The notes under the pieces are model-generated. The model saw only the letters and a program-made list of their open reading frames with translations, made no database searches and was not told the origin of the DNA. This document shows positions 35,993-44,957 of a DNA stretch of 64,000 bases, one piece after another (within the stretch, counting starts at the first letter, position 1; the number at the start of each line of letters is the position of its first letter). Source of the stretch: Flavobacteriales bacterium (GTDB taxonomy: Bacteria > Bacteroidota > Bacteroidia > Flavobacteriales_F > PHOS-HE28); NCBI GenBank assembly GCA_019912395.1, contig JAIOIH010000010.1, forward strand, positions 1 to 64,000. Direction: 5' to 3'. Made by a program: the position numbers and the translations under genes.

Positions 35993-36544
35993 TCAGCCCT
36001 GCTTCACCAGCTGCACTTCGCAGGCGATGCGCACCTCGTCGCTCACCAGCACGCCGCCGGACTCAAGCGCCGTGTTCCAGTTCAGGCCCCAATCCTTGCG
36101 GTTGATCTTGCCGTGCACGCTTACACCTGCCTTGGTGTTGCCGTAGGGGTCCTTCATCACGCCGCCCCATTCCACGTCCAGCTTCACCTCCTTGGTCTTG
36201 CCGTTCATGGCGAGGTCGCCATGGATCGTCCAACTTCCATCCTTGTCCACGGATTCCGCACGCTTCATCTTGAAGGTGATCCTCGGGTGATCGGTGGCGC
36301 CGAAGAAGTCCGCGCTCTTCAGGTGGCTATCACGCTGCTCATTGTTGGTGGTGATGCTCGAAGCATCGGCCCAGAATTCCACCTTGGCGGTGCTGAGGTC
36401 ATCACCCACTACTTCAATGTCGGCATTGAACTTTTGAAAGCTCCCGGTCACGGTGGAGATCATCATGTGCTTCACCTTGAACTGGATCTCGCTGTGTGCG
36501 GGATCGATGGTCCACTTCACGCGTTGTGCTGTTGCTGTTTCCAT
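35993..36544 (-). CDS. YceI family lipid-binding-like protein
   Basis: The 183-residue protein matches the YceI lipocalin-like barrel throughout: WTIDPAHSEIQFKVKHMMIS at the start, FEATDHPRITFK-like sequence (FFGATDHPRITFKM), GDLAMNGKTKEVKLDVEWGG, and GLNWNTALESGGVLVSDEVR at the end. YceI proteins bind isoprenoid or fatty-acyl ligands. No signal peptide is present, unlike the E. coli periplasmic form, so this one is predicted cytoplasmic. It lies 34 bp downstream of the pirin gene and may be cotranscribed. Confidence 0.95.
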   Translation of the reverse strand: METATAQRVKWTIDPAHSEIQFKVKHMMISTVTGSFQKFNADIEVVGDDLSTAKVEFWADASSITTNNEQRDSHLKSADFFGATDHPRITFKMKRAESVDKDGSWTIHGDLAMNGKTKEVKLDVEWGGVMKDPYGNTKAGVSVHGKINRKDWGLNWNTALESGGVLVSDEVRIACEVQLVKQG

Positions 36545-36578
36545 TTTTCTTGGGGGGGTTGTTTGTTGTTCGTTCTGT

Positions 36579-37319
36579 TCAGTTGAATTCCATCGGCACG
36601 TCGATCAGCAGCAGTTCCGCGCCTTCCGGGCCTGTCTTGATCTCCAGTTCTGCCACGGCACTGACGCCAATGGCATCACGTGCGGAGAGCGGTTGTCCGT
36701 GTATTTCAGCGCTGCCCGACACCACCATGGCGTAAACACCGTTGCCCGCCCGTTTTATCGCGTAGCGCTCCGTGCGGCCGTCGTCGAACTTGCCGAGTTG
36801 GAACCAGGCATCCTGATGGATCCAAGTTCCGGCATCCTCCGGGTCCGGCGAAACGATCTGTTGGAACTTGTTGACCCTGTCCTCCGGGGCGAGCGTGATC
36901 TGTTCGTACCGAGGGGTCAGTCCGCGCTCGCGCGGGAAAAGCCAAATTTGAAAGAGCTTGGTGCGGTGTTCGGGGTCCGGATTGAATTCACTGTGCTGGA
37001 TGCCGGTCCCCGCGCTCATCACCTGTACGTCACCGGCCTTGATCACGCCTTCGTTGCCCATGCTGTCCTTGTGCATCAGGGCGCCTTCGGTCACGATGGT
37101 GACGATCTCCATGTTGTCGTGCGGGTGCGTGCCGAAGCCCTTGCCCGGCGCGATGGTGTCGTCGTTCAGCACGCGCAAGGCACCGAAGTGCAAGCGTTCG
37201 GGGTTGTGCCAATTGGCAAAGCTGAAGGAGTGCCACGCGTTCAACCAACCGTGGTCGGCATGGCCGCGGGTCTCCGCCCTGTGCAGGACGGTCTGGGCTA
37301 AGGAGGTTGATCTGCTCAT
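36579..37319 (-). CDS. Pirin family protein (YhhW-like)
   Basis: The 246-residue bicupin carries the pirin signature in the N-terminal half: WHSFSFANWHNPERLHFGAL, GFGTHPHDNMEIVTIV and SAGTGIQHSEFNPD, which supply the His/His/His/Glu metal ligands. Relatives act as quercetin dioxygenases or redox-linked regulators; the substrate here is unknown. It begins 19 bp from a strong promoter (37339-37369) and is followed by yceI. Start and length match the family. Confidence 0.95.
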   Translation of the reverse strand: MSRSTSLAQTVLHRAETRGHADHGWLNAWHSFSFANWHNPERLHFGALRVLNDDTIAPGKGFGTHPHDNMEIVTIVTEGALMHKDSMGNEGVIKAGDVQVMSAGTGIQHSEFNPDPEHRTKLFQIWLFPRERGLTPRYEQITLAPEDRVNKFQQIVSPDPEDAGTWIHQDAWFQLGKFDDGRTERYAIKRAGNGVYAMVVSGSAEIHGQPLSARDAIGVSAVAELEIKTGPEGAELLLIDVPMEFN

Positions 37320-37338
37320 TTTGGTAGGTGTCTGGGCA

Positions 37339-37369
37339 CAAATATAGTTTACATGGAAAATATCGCCAA
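37339..37369 (-). promoter_or_regulatory. Bacteroidota promoter upstream of pirin
   Basis: On the minus strand a TTG (37367-37369), a 20-bp spacer and TATATTTG (37339-37346) match the TTG-N19-21-TAnnTTTG promoter pattern. The box is 19 bp before the ATG, so the leader must be very short. It is the best full promoter match seen in the window. Confidence 0.7.
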
Positions 37370-37549
37370 TACAACATTGTGGTCCATATAGTATGGCTGT
37401 CCCCGAATACGGCAGCGTGGGGATGGGCCTGCTTGGTCACACGAGCGATGCGTCAATGCTTGCCTGGGGGAACAAGCGATCGTGACTATCCCGGCGCTTC
37501 TGCGGCCGATCACCGGTCACCAACCAACCATCATCCGGGCCTCTAAGGC

Positions 37550-38077
37550 TCAACGGCTTGGCCCCGAGGGCGTACACGAGAGGGTGGACCAGCAGTGTTG
37601 TCCGGTGGTGTCCACTGGGCAGCTGTCCGGATAGCTCCGGTCGCTTAACGGCTGGCCCCGTTGGTCCCAACGTTGCCACAAGCCCACCTTGCCACCATTG
37701 CAGAACCGGCCTTTGCTCTCCTTGTTCCCGTTGGGGTGGTAGAAGGTAAAGTCCCCTTGCGGAATGCGCAGGTTCCGGTCGATAAAAGTGCCTGTCATCA
37801 ACAGGCCGCCGTTCGGGCCATATACCCGTGCCGCCCAGCCGTCCGGGGTTTCGCGGGCGGTACGCAACAGGGTCATGTCGGTCAGGTAGGCATTCGCATA
37901 TTCAGCCACCACCATGTCATAACGCACCCTTCCCACGGTAAGGCTGGTCTCGCCGCGTGCGTGCATTACGGCAAGCTTGTTCAGGTCATCGCGTTGGCCG
38001 TGAACGGGCAATGCACAGAGCCAGGCCAGCAGCATACAGGCCGGGGCGGATAGTTTCCAGAGTCGCTGGTGTTTCAT
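37550..38077 (-). CDS. Secreted protein with MORN-like repeats
   Basis: The 175-residue protein has a signal peptide (WKLSAPACMLLAWLCALPVHGQ). Its central part contains MORN/YwqK-like hairpin repeats: GTFIDRNLRIPQGDFTFYHP, NGNKESKGRF and GKVGLWQRWDQRGQP. The C-terminal 30 residues are Cys/Ser/Pro-rich with two close Cys. The ATG overlaps the stop of the upstream gene by four bases, so the two are coupled. Many Bacteroidota carry such export-targeted MORN-like proteins of unknown role. Confidence 0.8.
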   Translation of the reverse strand: MKHQRLWKLSAPACMLLAWLCALPVHGQRDDLNKLAVMHARGETSLTVGRVRYDMVVAEYANAYLTDMTLLRTARETPDGWAARVYGPNGGLLMTGTFIDRNLRIPQGDFTFYHPNGNKESKGRFCNGGKVGLWQRWDQRGQPLSDRSYPDSCPVDTTGQHCWSTLSCTPSGPSR

Positions 38078-38943
38078 TTTGTGATCATTGTGTTATAGCG
38101 GGATTCACTGCAACTGGTCCCGTTGCAAAACCAATGCACCTCGCCGTAGCGGTGGGTCACCTTGCGGTACTCCCGGGTACGGCCCTGCTCCGTTATGCGC
38201 ACCATCCGGGCCACGTACGCAGGCCGAACCTCGATCTCCTCGGTGCGACCGTCCTGCCGGGGTTCTTCGGGTGGAGCGACCACCGCAGTTACGGACGGTG
38301 ACGGCGGTGCAGTTCGATCCGGCTTGATCCCCGATCGTGAACGCGCTATGGACCGCTGGCCTTGCTCCGGCGTGAAGCCCGGTTCGGTGGCCTCCTTCAT
38401 CAACTCCGGTCGGGCCGACCCATCGAAAGACCCCGGCGCATCGGGCAGTGCCCGGGGAAGGGTCCGCTGAACATCGATCGAACCAAGGCGCTTTGTCCTT
38501 TCCCGTACCAGTGCGTAGTTCGTGCTGTAGTCGAAATCACCCGTCGCGGTATCGAACACTACCACGCCAACGGCCTTGGCATATCCAACCACGGATCCCA
38601 TGGGTTTGGGTTCCAGCGTGACGAGGAATGGGAAACGGAAGGGTGCCGCTGCCATGGAACTCTCCGGCATGTGGGTATCGAAGTGCAGGGTTTTGCTCAA
38701 GCACCCTTCGCGGACAAAGTGCAGCACGTAGTCCTGTTGCAGGTCCAAGTTCAACGTGAAGCGGCTGATATCATCGTGCAGCACTTGGACCTGGACCCCG
38801 TTGCGCTCCACGATCACCCGGGCCCCTTTCATGGGCACACCCTTGACGCGGAACTTGCCATCAACCAGCAATCCTTGCGGTACGGTTGCTCCGAGGGTGA
38901 TCGTGGCGATCAACAATACGAAGGGGATCAGCGGGGTTTTCAT
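38074..38943 (-). CDS. Secreted hypothetical protein with carboxypeptidase-regulatory-like N-domain
   Basis: The true start is the ATG at 38943 (289 residues), giving a signal peptide (MKTPLIPFVLLIATITLGAT). The frame to 39342 lies in promoter DNA shared with exbB. Residues 20-110 resemble the short beta-sandwich seen in Bacteroidota envelope proteins: GKFRVKGVPMKGARVIVERN, then YVLHFVREGCLSKTLHFDTH. The C-terminal half has a proline-rich linker (TAPPSPSVTAVVAPPEEP) and a final motif with two Cys (WFCNGTSCSESRY). Function is unknown. It is coupled to the downstream MORN-like gene. Confidence 0.78.
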   Translation of the reverse strand: MKTPLIPFVLLIATITLGATVPQGLLVDGKFRVKGVPMKGARVIVERNGVQVQVLHDDISRFTLNLDLQQDYVLHFVREGCLSKTLHFDTHMPESSMAAAPFRFPFLVTLEPKPMGSVVGYAKAVGVVVFDTATGDFDYSTNYALVRERTKRLGSIDVQRTLPRALPDAPGSFDGSARPELMKEATEPGFTPEQGQRSIARSRSGIKPDRTAPPSPSVTAVVAPPEEPRQDGRTEEIEVRPAYVARMVRITEQGRTREYRKVTHRYGEVHWFCNGTSCSESRYNTMITK

Positions 38944-39378
38944 TGTGGCGGGATTGATGGTTACCCATGTCACGTAACAAAGGTGAGGCACCCTTCTTCC
39001 CGTTCCTATACCCCGAAATAGGGATTTTGAGCGGTGTGTGTGGGGGGGGCGACTCGCCCAGGCCATGCCCACAGGAGTCGTTGAACTTTTTTCGCGCTGT
39101 GGGACTTTCGACCGCGATCGCTTGAACGGTGCCGTTCCTTGCCTGATGTGCGCCGTTTCCTGCCCGTTCCCGCACCTGCAAGCAAGGATCCCGGGATACC
39201 CGCGTTGTTCTGCGGTCCCATGGTCCATGGCCGTGTTCGGGAGGTTTCTGCGGAAGGCGATCCAGGAAAACGATGAACTTCCTATGTTTGCGCCCTCTTC
39301 GGCCAGCGCATCGGGTCGCCGTAACGTACACGCAACGAACAAGCCAACGAGCTATTTCAACCAAGAAACCCTTCCTAC
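38944..39378. other. Divergent intergenic region before exbB
   Basis: These 435 bp separate divergently transcribed genes. A TATGTTTG box (39283-39290) points toward exbB. A G-rich run lies near 39040-39052. Nothing else recognisable is present; the open frames crossing it look like extensions of the flanking genes. Confidence 0.5.
39283..39290 (+). promoter_or_regulatory. Probable -7 box for the ExbB/ExbD/TonB cluster (TATGTTTG)
   Basis: TATGTTTG matches TAnnTTTG, 88 bp before the exbB ATG, followed by a GC-rich leader. No TTG is seen at the expected -33 distance. Confidence 0.5.
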
Positions 39379-40191
39379 ATGAGCACACGTAAATCCGGAA
39401 AGTTGTCCAGCCTGTTCGTGGCCTTGGCCTTTCCCTTGGCCCTCGGCGTCAGCATCCTCTTCTACATGTTCGTGCTTGGCGATCCGGCCAACTTCGAAGG
39501 CGGAGACCCGGTTCATGGGCACCCCGTGGCCGAGAATCCGGCCCATACGTTCGGCTTGATCCACAAGGGTGGCTTCATCGTGCCGATCTTGGTAACGGTG
39601 TTCCTGTTGATCATCATCTTCTCGATTGAGCGGTTCATCACCTTGAGCCGTGCTTCGGGTAAGGGCCGCGTGGATGAATTCCTCCACAACGTGCGCCAGC
39701 TCCTGGCCACGGACCGCGTGGACGAAGCGATGACCGTTTGTGACGAACAGCAGGGCAGCGTGGCCAACGTGATGCGCAGCGGACTGGTGAAGTACAAGAC
39801 CGTGATCAACGATGGCACCCTGGACAAGGAGACCAAGATCAACATCGTGAAGCAGGAGATCGAGGAGGCCACGGCCTTGGAACTGCCCATGCTGAGCAAG
39901 AACCTCGTGATCCTTTCCACCTGTGCCAGTGTGAGTACGCTGTTGGGTCTGATCGGAACCGTTCTGGGGATGATCCGGGCCTTCAGTGCCATGGCCACCG
40001 CCGGTACACCGGATGCCACCCAGCTCTCAACAGGTATTTCGGAGGCCCTGATCAACACCGCACTGGGTGTGGCGGGATCGGCCCTGGGCATCATCATGTT
40101 CAACTACTTCAGCACCAAGATCGATGGCATCACCCATGGCATCGATGAGGCGGGGTTCAGCGTAAGCCAAACACTGGCCAACTACAAGTAA
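39379..40191 (+). CDS. exbB: ExbB/TolQ/MotA family proton channel protein
   Basis: The 270-residue protein has a first membrane segment at residues 9-33, a second near 65-87 (GGFIVPILVTVFLLIIIFSI), a cytoplasmic helical domain, and two C-terminal helices containing the family's TLLGLIGTVLGMIRAF and GISEALINTALGVAGSALGI. It forms the pentameric proton channel energising TonB at the inner membrane. The next genes, two exbD and tonB on the same strand, complete the complex. A Gly/His/Pro loop after the first helix is larger than in E. coli ExbB. Confidence 0.95.
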   Translation: MSTRKSGKLSSLFVALAFPLALGVSILFYMFVLGDPANFEGGDPVHGHPVAENPAHTFGLIHKGGFIVPILVTVFLLIIIFSIERFITLSRASGKGRVDEFLHNVRQLLATDRVDEAMTVCDEQQGSVANVMRSGLVKYKTVINDGTLDKETKINIVKQEIEEATALELPMLSKNLVILSTCASVSTLLGLIGTVLGMIRAFSAMATAGTPDATQLSTGISEALINTALGVAGSALGIIMFNYFSTKIDGITHGIDEAGFSVSQTLANYK

Positions 40192-40252
40192 GGACCATCC
40201 GCGCACCGACGTGCAGGATGACATAAACCGATCAAGGAGACCAAAACCAGGC

Positions 40253-40906
40253 ATGGCAAAGATCAAGATGCCCCGGTCGAGTCCACACATGGACATGACC
40301 CCCTTGGTGGACCTCGGCTTCCTGTTGGTCACCTTTTTCATGCTCACCGCACAATTCCGGCCCGAGGAGGCGGTGGTGGTTGACATTCCCACCAGCCGGA
40401 GCCAATCGCCCATCCCCGCCGAGAATTTGATGACGGTGATCGTGGACAGTGCGGGAAGGGTGTTCTGGGATTTTACCGATAAGAAAGTGCGCAGGGCGGT
40501 GCTCAAGGAAATGGGCGAGCGGTACAAGCTCGATTTCGACGCCGAGCAAACGCAGCGCTTCGTGAACCTGAATTCCATCGGCATACCCATGCAACAGCTC
40601 CCGGCCTATCTCGACCTCGATGCCGCTGCTGACCGCACCGAGGTGGACAAGCGATCGCCCGGTATACCCATTGATAGCACGAACAACCAGCTCCTGGACT
40701 GGATCCGCGTCACGCAGCTTATCTTCAGCAGCGGTGCGGAGGGCAGGAACCCGATCGTGGCCTTGAAGGGTGACGGGAATGTGAATTACTCCGTGATCAA
40801 CAAAGTGATCAAGATCTTCCAGAGCCCAACGGTGAAGATCAACCGGTTCAAGATGATCACGAACCTGGAAGAAAGCCGAATGGTGGTTCCACCCCCAACC
40901 AAATGA
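40253..40906 (+). CDS. exbD: ExbD/TolR family biopolymer transport protein (first copy)
   Basis: About 217 residues from the ATG at 40253; a GTG at 40211 would add only polar residues. The N-terminus (KMPRSSPHMDMTPLVDLGFL) has the family's DMTPLVD motif, with the membrane Asp used in proton transfer, and one transmembrane helix. The periplasmic domain ends with a Pro-rich tail (ESRMVVPPPTK). Two adjacent exbD-like genes are usual in Bacteroidota, where they may form a heteromer with ExbB. Confidence 0.93.
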   Translation: MAKIKMPRSSPHMDMTPLVDLGFLLVTFFMLTAQFRPEEAVVVDIPTSRSQSPIPAENLMTVIVDSAGRVFWDFTDKKVRRAVLKEMGERYKLDFDAEQTQRFVNLNSIGIPMQQLPAYLDLDAAADRTEVDKRSPGIPIDSTNNQLLDWIRVTQLIFSSGAEGRNPIVALKGDGNVNYSVINKVIKIFQSPTVKINRFKMITNLEESRMVVPPPTK

Positions 40907-40965
40907 GGACATGGGTGTACAGGATGCTACAAGAGACACTTCAACACGGTAGATAACCAGCGACC

Positions 40966-41592
40966 ATGGCAGAAGTACCCGGCGGAGATGAAGGTGGCGG
41001 CGGCGGACGGCACAAGAAGAAGCGTGCCAAGAAGGGCAGCACCCGGATCGACATGACCCCATTGGTCGATCTGGCATTCCTCTTGCTCACCTTCTTCATC
41101 CTTACCACCACCATGTACCAGCCTTCCTCGCTCCAGCTCACCTTCCCCGTGCCCCAGGATGGAGCGGACAAGCGCGAGCTTGAGAAGGTGAACAACGCGC
41201 TCACGGTCTTCCTGACCAAGGAGGACCAAATATTCTACTACCGGGACGCCTTCAAGCCCGGGGAGACCCAACTGACCCGAACGGATTTCAGCAAGATCAC
41301 CAAGTTCCTGATCGATGAGAACCGGAGTACCTTTGATCAAGTACAGGAATTGGGACGACGGTACAACGCGAACGAGATCGATCAACTGGCCTACGATACG
41401 TTGAAGAACAATGTGCAAAAGCGGCCCGAAGCCCTTTTTGTCATCATTAAGCCGGACAAGGATGCCAAGTACCGCAACATGATCGATATGGTGGACGACA
41501 TGGATATCAGCGGTATAGGCAAGTATGCCGTGCAGGACACCATAAAGCCGGTAGAGCTCGAATTGTTGAACGCCGAGAAACTCAAATTCTGA
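40966..41592 (+). CDS. exbD: ExbD/TolR family biopolymer transport protein (second copy)
   Basis: The 208-residue protein has a basic Gly-rich N-terminus (EGGGGGRHKKKRAKKGSTR), then RIDMTPLVDLAFLLLTFFIL, the conserved membrane Asp motif and helix. The periplasmic part contains YNANEIDQLAYDTLKNN and ends LNAEKLKF. It is 59 bp after the first copy and four bp before tonB. It is shorter than the first copy and differs in sequence, so it is not a recent duplicate. Confidence 0.93.
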   Translation: MAEVPGGDEGGGGGRHKKKRAKKGSTRIDMTPLVDLAFLLLTFFILTTTMYQPSSLQLTFPVPQDGADKRELEKVNNALTVFLTKEDQIFYYRDAFKPGETQLTRTDFSKITKFLIDENRSTFDQVQELGRRYNANEIDQLAYDTLKNNVQKRPEALFVIIKPDKDAKYRNMIDMVDDMDISGIGKYAVQDTIKPVELELLNAEKLKF

Positions 41593-41596
41593 GCAC

Positions 41597-42436
41597 ATGC
41601 CCTTCGTAATCATCGTTGCAGTGCTGGTCGTCTTGAGCGTCTTGCTCACGTTCGACACCTCGTGGATGAACCTCCTTCAGGGCACCCGCAACGAGTTGGT
41701 CTTTGCGGGAAGGAACAAGGAGTACGGCGCCTTCGATCTCCGGAAGGCCTATACGACCCGACTGGGCCTCGCGATGGTGGCCGGTGTGGCATTCTTTGCC
41801 GTGATGGTGGGCACGCCCTTTGTCCTCTCCAAGGTTGGGGATAAGGTGCCCGAGCCGGAGAAAGTGAAGATCGTGGAGGTGAACCTCGACCTCTTTGAGG
41901 AAGACCAACCGGAAGAAGCGCCACCTCCACCCGAGATCGTACCGCCCGCCCAACCCCAGATCGAGACCGTGCAGTTCGTTGCGGTGGAGGCCAGTGACGA
42001 GCCGGTGGAAGCACCCCCGCCCACCCAGGAGGACCTGGGTGAGACCACTGCCAGCACCACCACCCAGGAGGGTGAAAAGATCGATGCTCCTCCACCACCC
42101 CCGCCCGTGGAGGAGGTCACCTTTGATCTGGCCGCCGTGCAGGAACAGCCTGATTTCCCGGGTGGCATGGCCAAGATGTACGAGTACCTTCAAAAGACCA
42201 CCAAGTACCCGGACATGGAGTTCGACGCAGGCATCCAAGGCAAGGTGTTCATTGAGTTCGTGGTGGACAAGGACGGAAGCGTGGAGGACGTGAAGGTCCG
42301 ACGAGGCGTAAGCCCCGGATTGGACAAGGAGGCCTTGCGGGCGGTGAGGTCCATGCCCAAGTGGAGCCCCGGCAAAATGAACGGCAAGCCGGTGAAGGTC
42401 CGCTTCACCATCCCGGTGGACTTCAAGCTGAAGTAG
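41597..42436 (+). CDS. tonB: TonB family energy transducer (copy 1) with extra N-terminal hydrophobic segment
   Basis: The 279-residue protein has a hydrophobic segment at residues 2-20 (PFVIIVAVLVVLSVLLTF), then the Bacteroidota TonB signature FAGRNKEYGAFDLRKAYTTR, a second helix, and a Pro/Glu-rich linker (EEAPPPPEIVPPAQP, DAPPPPPPVEEV). The C-terminal TonB domain contains FPGGMAKMYEYLQ and GKVFIEFVVDKDGSVEDVKV. It carries proton-motive energy to outer-membrane receptors. An ATG at residue 24 could be the true start, but the second TonB here (43893) also has this extra segment, so I keep the longer form. Confidence 0.93.
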   Translation: MPFVIIVAVLVVLSVLLTFDTSWMNLLQGTRNELVFAGRNKEYGAFDLRKAYTTRLGLAMVAGVAFFAVMVGTPFVLSKVGDKVPEPEKVKIVEVNLDLFEEDQPEEAPPPPEIVPPAQPQIETVQFVAVEASDEPVEAPPPTQEDLGETTASTTTQEGEKIDAPPPPPPVEEVTFDLAAVQEQPDFPGGMAKMYEYLQKTTKYPDMEFDAGIQGKVFIEFVVDKDGSVEDVKVRRGVSPGLDKEALRAVRSMPKWSPGKMNGKPVKVRFTIPVDFKLK

Positions 42437-42461
42437 ACCGTACCATACTGGGGACCAATAG

Positions 42462-42492
42462 CCCGCTCCCAACCAATGGTGCGGGTTGTTTT
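42462..42492 (+). terminator. Possible intrinsic terminator after tonB
   Basis: CCCGC at 42462-42466 pairs with GCGGG at 42481-42485 and is followed by TTGTTTT. The stem is short and the loop long, so the call is weak. Confidence 0.4.
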
Positions 42493-42680
42493 CCTGAAGA
42501 TACCGGATGCTGGGCGCCATGGGTTCCAGATCGGTTCGTCGCCCCGGGTACGGACTTTTCCAACCGGACCTCCACAAGGTGATTTTCCTCACCCGCTGAT
42601 TCGATACCAAAGGATTATGTTCACGGACGAACCAAGAGACGGTACGAATCGTTCCCCATACCCACATTGAACCCGGATAA

Positions 42681-43760
42681 ATGAACCAACAGACGAAGGA
42701 CGTATTGAAAAAGGCGGCGCAGATACATGGCGAAGGTTGCGTGACGGTGACCCTGAACACCCACAGAACGGCCCCCGACTGCCTGAAGGACCCGATCCTG
42801 CTCAAGGAGCTGCTCAAACAAGCGGAGAGCAGGCTGTCCGCGGATCACGGGGCCAAGATTGCGCAAGCCACCATGGCCAAACTGAACACCATGGCCGGCA
42901 GCATCGATCATGCACACAACCTGGAAAGCTTGGTGCTGTTCGCCAACACCGAATTTTCCGCCCATGTGAAGCTGCCGGTGGCCGTGGTGGACCGCGTGAC
43001 CATCGATGACACCTTTGCCACACGGGACCTGTACCGGGCCCTGCATCGGGAGGCGGAATACTATGTGCTCCTGCTGAACAGGGTCGAAGCCCGGCTGTTC
43101 CAGGCGATCAATGGGAAGGTGGAGGCGGAGGTCCGGGGCGATTTCCCTGTCAAGAACTCCGTGGCGGGCTCGGATGCCGCCAAGATCGTATCCAATAGGG
43201 ATTTCACGGCCCTGGTGGAGGAGTTCTTCAATCGGGTGGACAAGGCCTTGGTCAAGGTGATCAATGAGGAGCCACTCCCGGTGGTCCTGGCCACCGAGAG
43301 TCGCAATGTGGACCACTACGGCCGGATCGCGGACAAGAAGGAATTCCTGAAGGCGAACTTCAACCCCTCGCATGATGACCTCACCCCGCACCATCTGGTC
43401 GAGGAGGCATGGAAGGCCTATGCGCCCGTTGTAAAGTCGAAGTATGATCAACGGACGGATGCCTTGGAAACGGCCATTTCCGCCGGACGGCTGTTGACCG
43501 ACCACAACGACATCTGGCGCGCACTGCAGGAGGGTCGAGGGGGAACGATCTTCGTGAAGCAGGGACTTTTTCAGCCCGCCATGCTCAACAATGGCCAGAT
43601 CGAACTCCTGCCCGGTCCCGAGCGAAAAAGGAAAGGTGCCGTGGACGATATCATCGATGAGATGATCGAACGGAACAAGGCCTTTGGAGGCGATGCGGTC
43701 TTCGTGCATGGAGATGAACTGGACCGCTTCAACGGACTGGCCTTGGTGACGCGTTATTGA
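42681..43760 (+). CDS. Protein resembling bacterial archaeo-eukaryotic release factor (baeRF) family
   Basis: A 359-residue cytoplasmic protein. The N-terminal segment GEGCVTVTLNTHRTAPDCLK and the middle YYVLLLNRVEARLFQAINGK resemble baeRF families, which share the eRF1/Pelota middle-domain fold. The C-terminal part (ALQEGRGGTIFVKQGLFQPA and GDAVFVHGDELDRFNGLALV) is the L7Ae-like domain arrangement of these proteins. A role in ribosome rescue is a family-level suggestion only. It sits alone between two TonB clusters. Confidence 0.6.
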   Translation: MNQQTKDVLKKAAQIHGEGCVTVTLNTHRTAPDCLKDPILLKELLKQAESRLSADHGAKIAQATMAKLNTMAGSIDHAHNLESLVLFANTEFSAHVKLPVAVVDRVTIDDTFATRDLYRALHREAEYYVLLLNRVEARLFQAINGKVEAEVRGDFPVKNSVAGSDAAKIVSNRDFTALVEEFFNRVDKALVKVINEEPLPVVLATESRNVDHYGRIADKKEFLKANFNPSHDDLTPHHLVEEAWKAYAPVVKSKYDQRTDALETAISAGRLLTDHNDIWRALQEGRGGTIFVKQGLFQPAMLNNGQIELLPGPERKRKGAVDDIIDEMIERNKAFGGDAVFVHGDELDRFNGLALVTRY

Positions 43761-43892
43761 GCGGAGGACCGTGTAGTAACTGAAGGGCACGAGCATCGGC
43801 GGTGGTGATCCCACCATCGGTGCAATGAACGCGGTCCGGCTTGGGTTGTACAGGGGATAGGACGTTGGTTCATCCCAAACACCCCGAAAGCC

Positions 43893-44759
43893 ATGATGAT
43901 CGCTGCCGTACTGATCCCCTTCACCCTGCTCTGCTTGGCCATGGGCCGGAACCTTTCGTGGAGCAATGAGACGCGGAGAGAACGCAATATGCTCGTGTTC
44001 CAGCATCGCAACAGGCACTATGGAGCCTATCGCTTGCGTACCGGATACGAACGTCGCTTGGGGTTGGCGTTCCTGGCGGCGGTCGGCATCCTGGGGCTGA
44101 TCGTCTCGGTGGCGAAGGCCGTCGCGCACTTCCAGCCACAAGTTCGGGTCCCGGCGACCGGGGAAGTCGTGGTGGATGTGGACTTGGGCAGGGCGTTCAT
44201 TTTCCCGCCCGAGCCGCCCCAGCCCGCGCCGGGGAAAAGGGAAGTGCTGCCTCCGGTGAAGCGGGACCCGGACGAACTGCGACCGGTGGACGCCACGGAC
44301 AGCTTGGTGGAGCCGCCCTTGCCCCCTCGGGATACGAGCAGCATGGCCGCGGTACAGGGAAATCCGTCAACGTCGCGATCGGGTGGCACCGCTGTTCCGG
44401 GCGGAGGCACCGGGGGTGATGCGGGGCCGGACATCGAAGCGGGCGCCAGCACGTGGGAGGGCTTCGAGGTGCAGGAGGTACCACAATTCCCCGGTGGCGA
44501 GAAGGCGCTGCACCAGTGGGTTCAACGCAATCTTGAATTTCCGCCGGACGCGTTCGGCAAGGATGTGGTGTACGTGCAGTTCATCATAGGGCTGAACGGC
44601 TCGGTGGAGGATGTGCAGGCGGTGAAGGGCGAGCAGGAAGCGCTTAGGAACGCAGCGGAACGCACCCTGCGGCGGATGCCCCGCTGGAAGCCCGCGCGCA
44701 TGAACGGGCATGAGGTGCGGTGCCGACTTACGTTGCCCATCCGGTTCGAGACGCGCTAA
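43893..44759 (+). CDS. tonB: TonB family energy transducer (copy 2)
   Basis: The 288-residue paralogue has the same plan as the TonB at 41597: an extra N-terminal hydrophobic segment (MMIAAVLIPFTLLCLAMG), FQHRNRHYGAYRLRTGYERR, a second helix, a Pro-rich linker (PPEPPQPAPGKREVLPPV), a Gly-rich stretch (VPGGGTGGDAG), and a C-terminal TonB domain with FPGGEKALHQWVQRNL and MPRWKPARMNGHEVRCRLTL. No exbB/exbD accompany it, so it may share the upstream motor. It leads a run with a small membrane protein and a PstS-like lipoprotein. Confidence 0.9.
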   Translation: MMIAAVLIPFTLLCLAMGRNLSWSNETRRERNMLVFQHRNRHYGAYRLRTGYERRLGLAFLAAVGILGLIVSVAKAVAHFQPQVRVPATGEVVVDVDLGRAFIFPPEPPQPAPGKREVLPPVKRDPDELRPVDATDSLVEPPLPPRDTSSMAAVQGNPSTSRSGGTAVPGGGTGGDAGPDIEAGASTWEGFEVQEVPQFPGGEKALHQWVQRNLEFPPDAFGKDVVYVQFIIGLNGSVEDVQAVKGEQEALRNAAERTLRRMPRWKPARMNGHEVRCRLTLPIRFETR

Positions 44760-44768
44760 TATTGCACG

Positions 44769-44957
44769 ATGAAGTATTTCGCCCTTGTGATGAGCGTGTT
44801 GTACCTGATGGCTGGATGCTTGATCCTCTTTACCAACTTCATGTACCCGCAGATCTCGCGCTTCCGGGTTCCTTTGGGTGTGGTATTGCTGGGGTACGGT
44901 GTGGTCCGGGGCATCATGTGGCAGCGCAAGCAGGCCCAAAGCGAAGAGGGTCCGTGA
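44769..44957 (+). CDS. Small two-helix membrane protein
   Basis: A 62-residue protein with two hydrophobic segments (LVMSVLYLMAGCLILFTNF and VPLGVVLLGYGVVRGIMW) and a basic, polar tail. It starts 10 bp after tonB copy 2, and its stop overlaps the next gene's GTG (GTGA), so it is part of that operon. The family is not known to me; small proteins of this layout sit in Bacteroidota TonB/PstS clusters. Confidence 0.75.
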   Translation: MKYFALVMSVLYLMAGCLILFTNFMYPQISRFRVPLGVVLLGYGVVRGIMWQRKQAQSEEGP

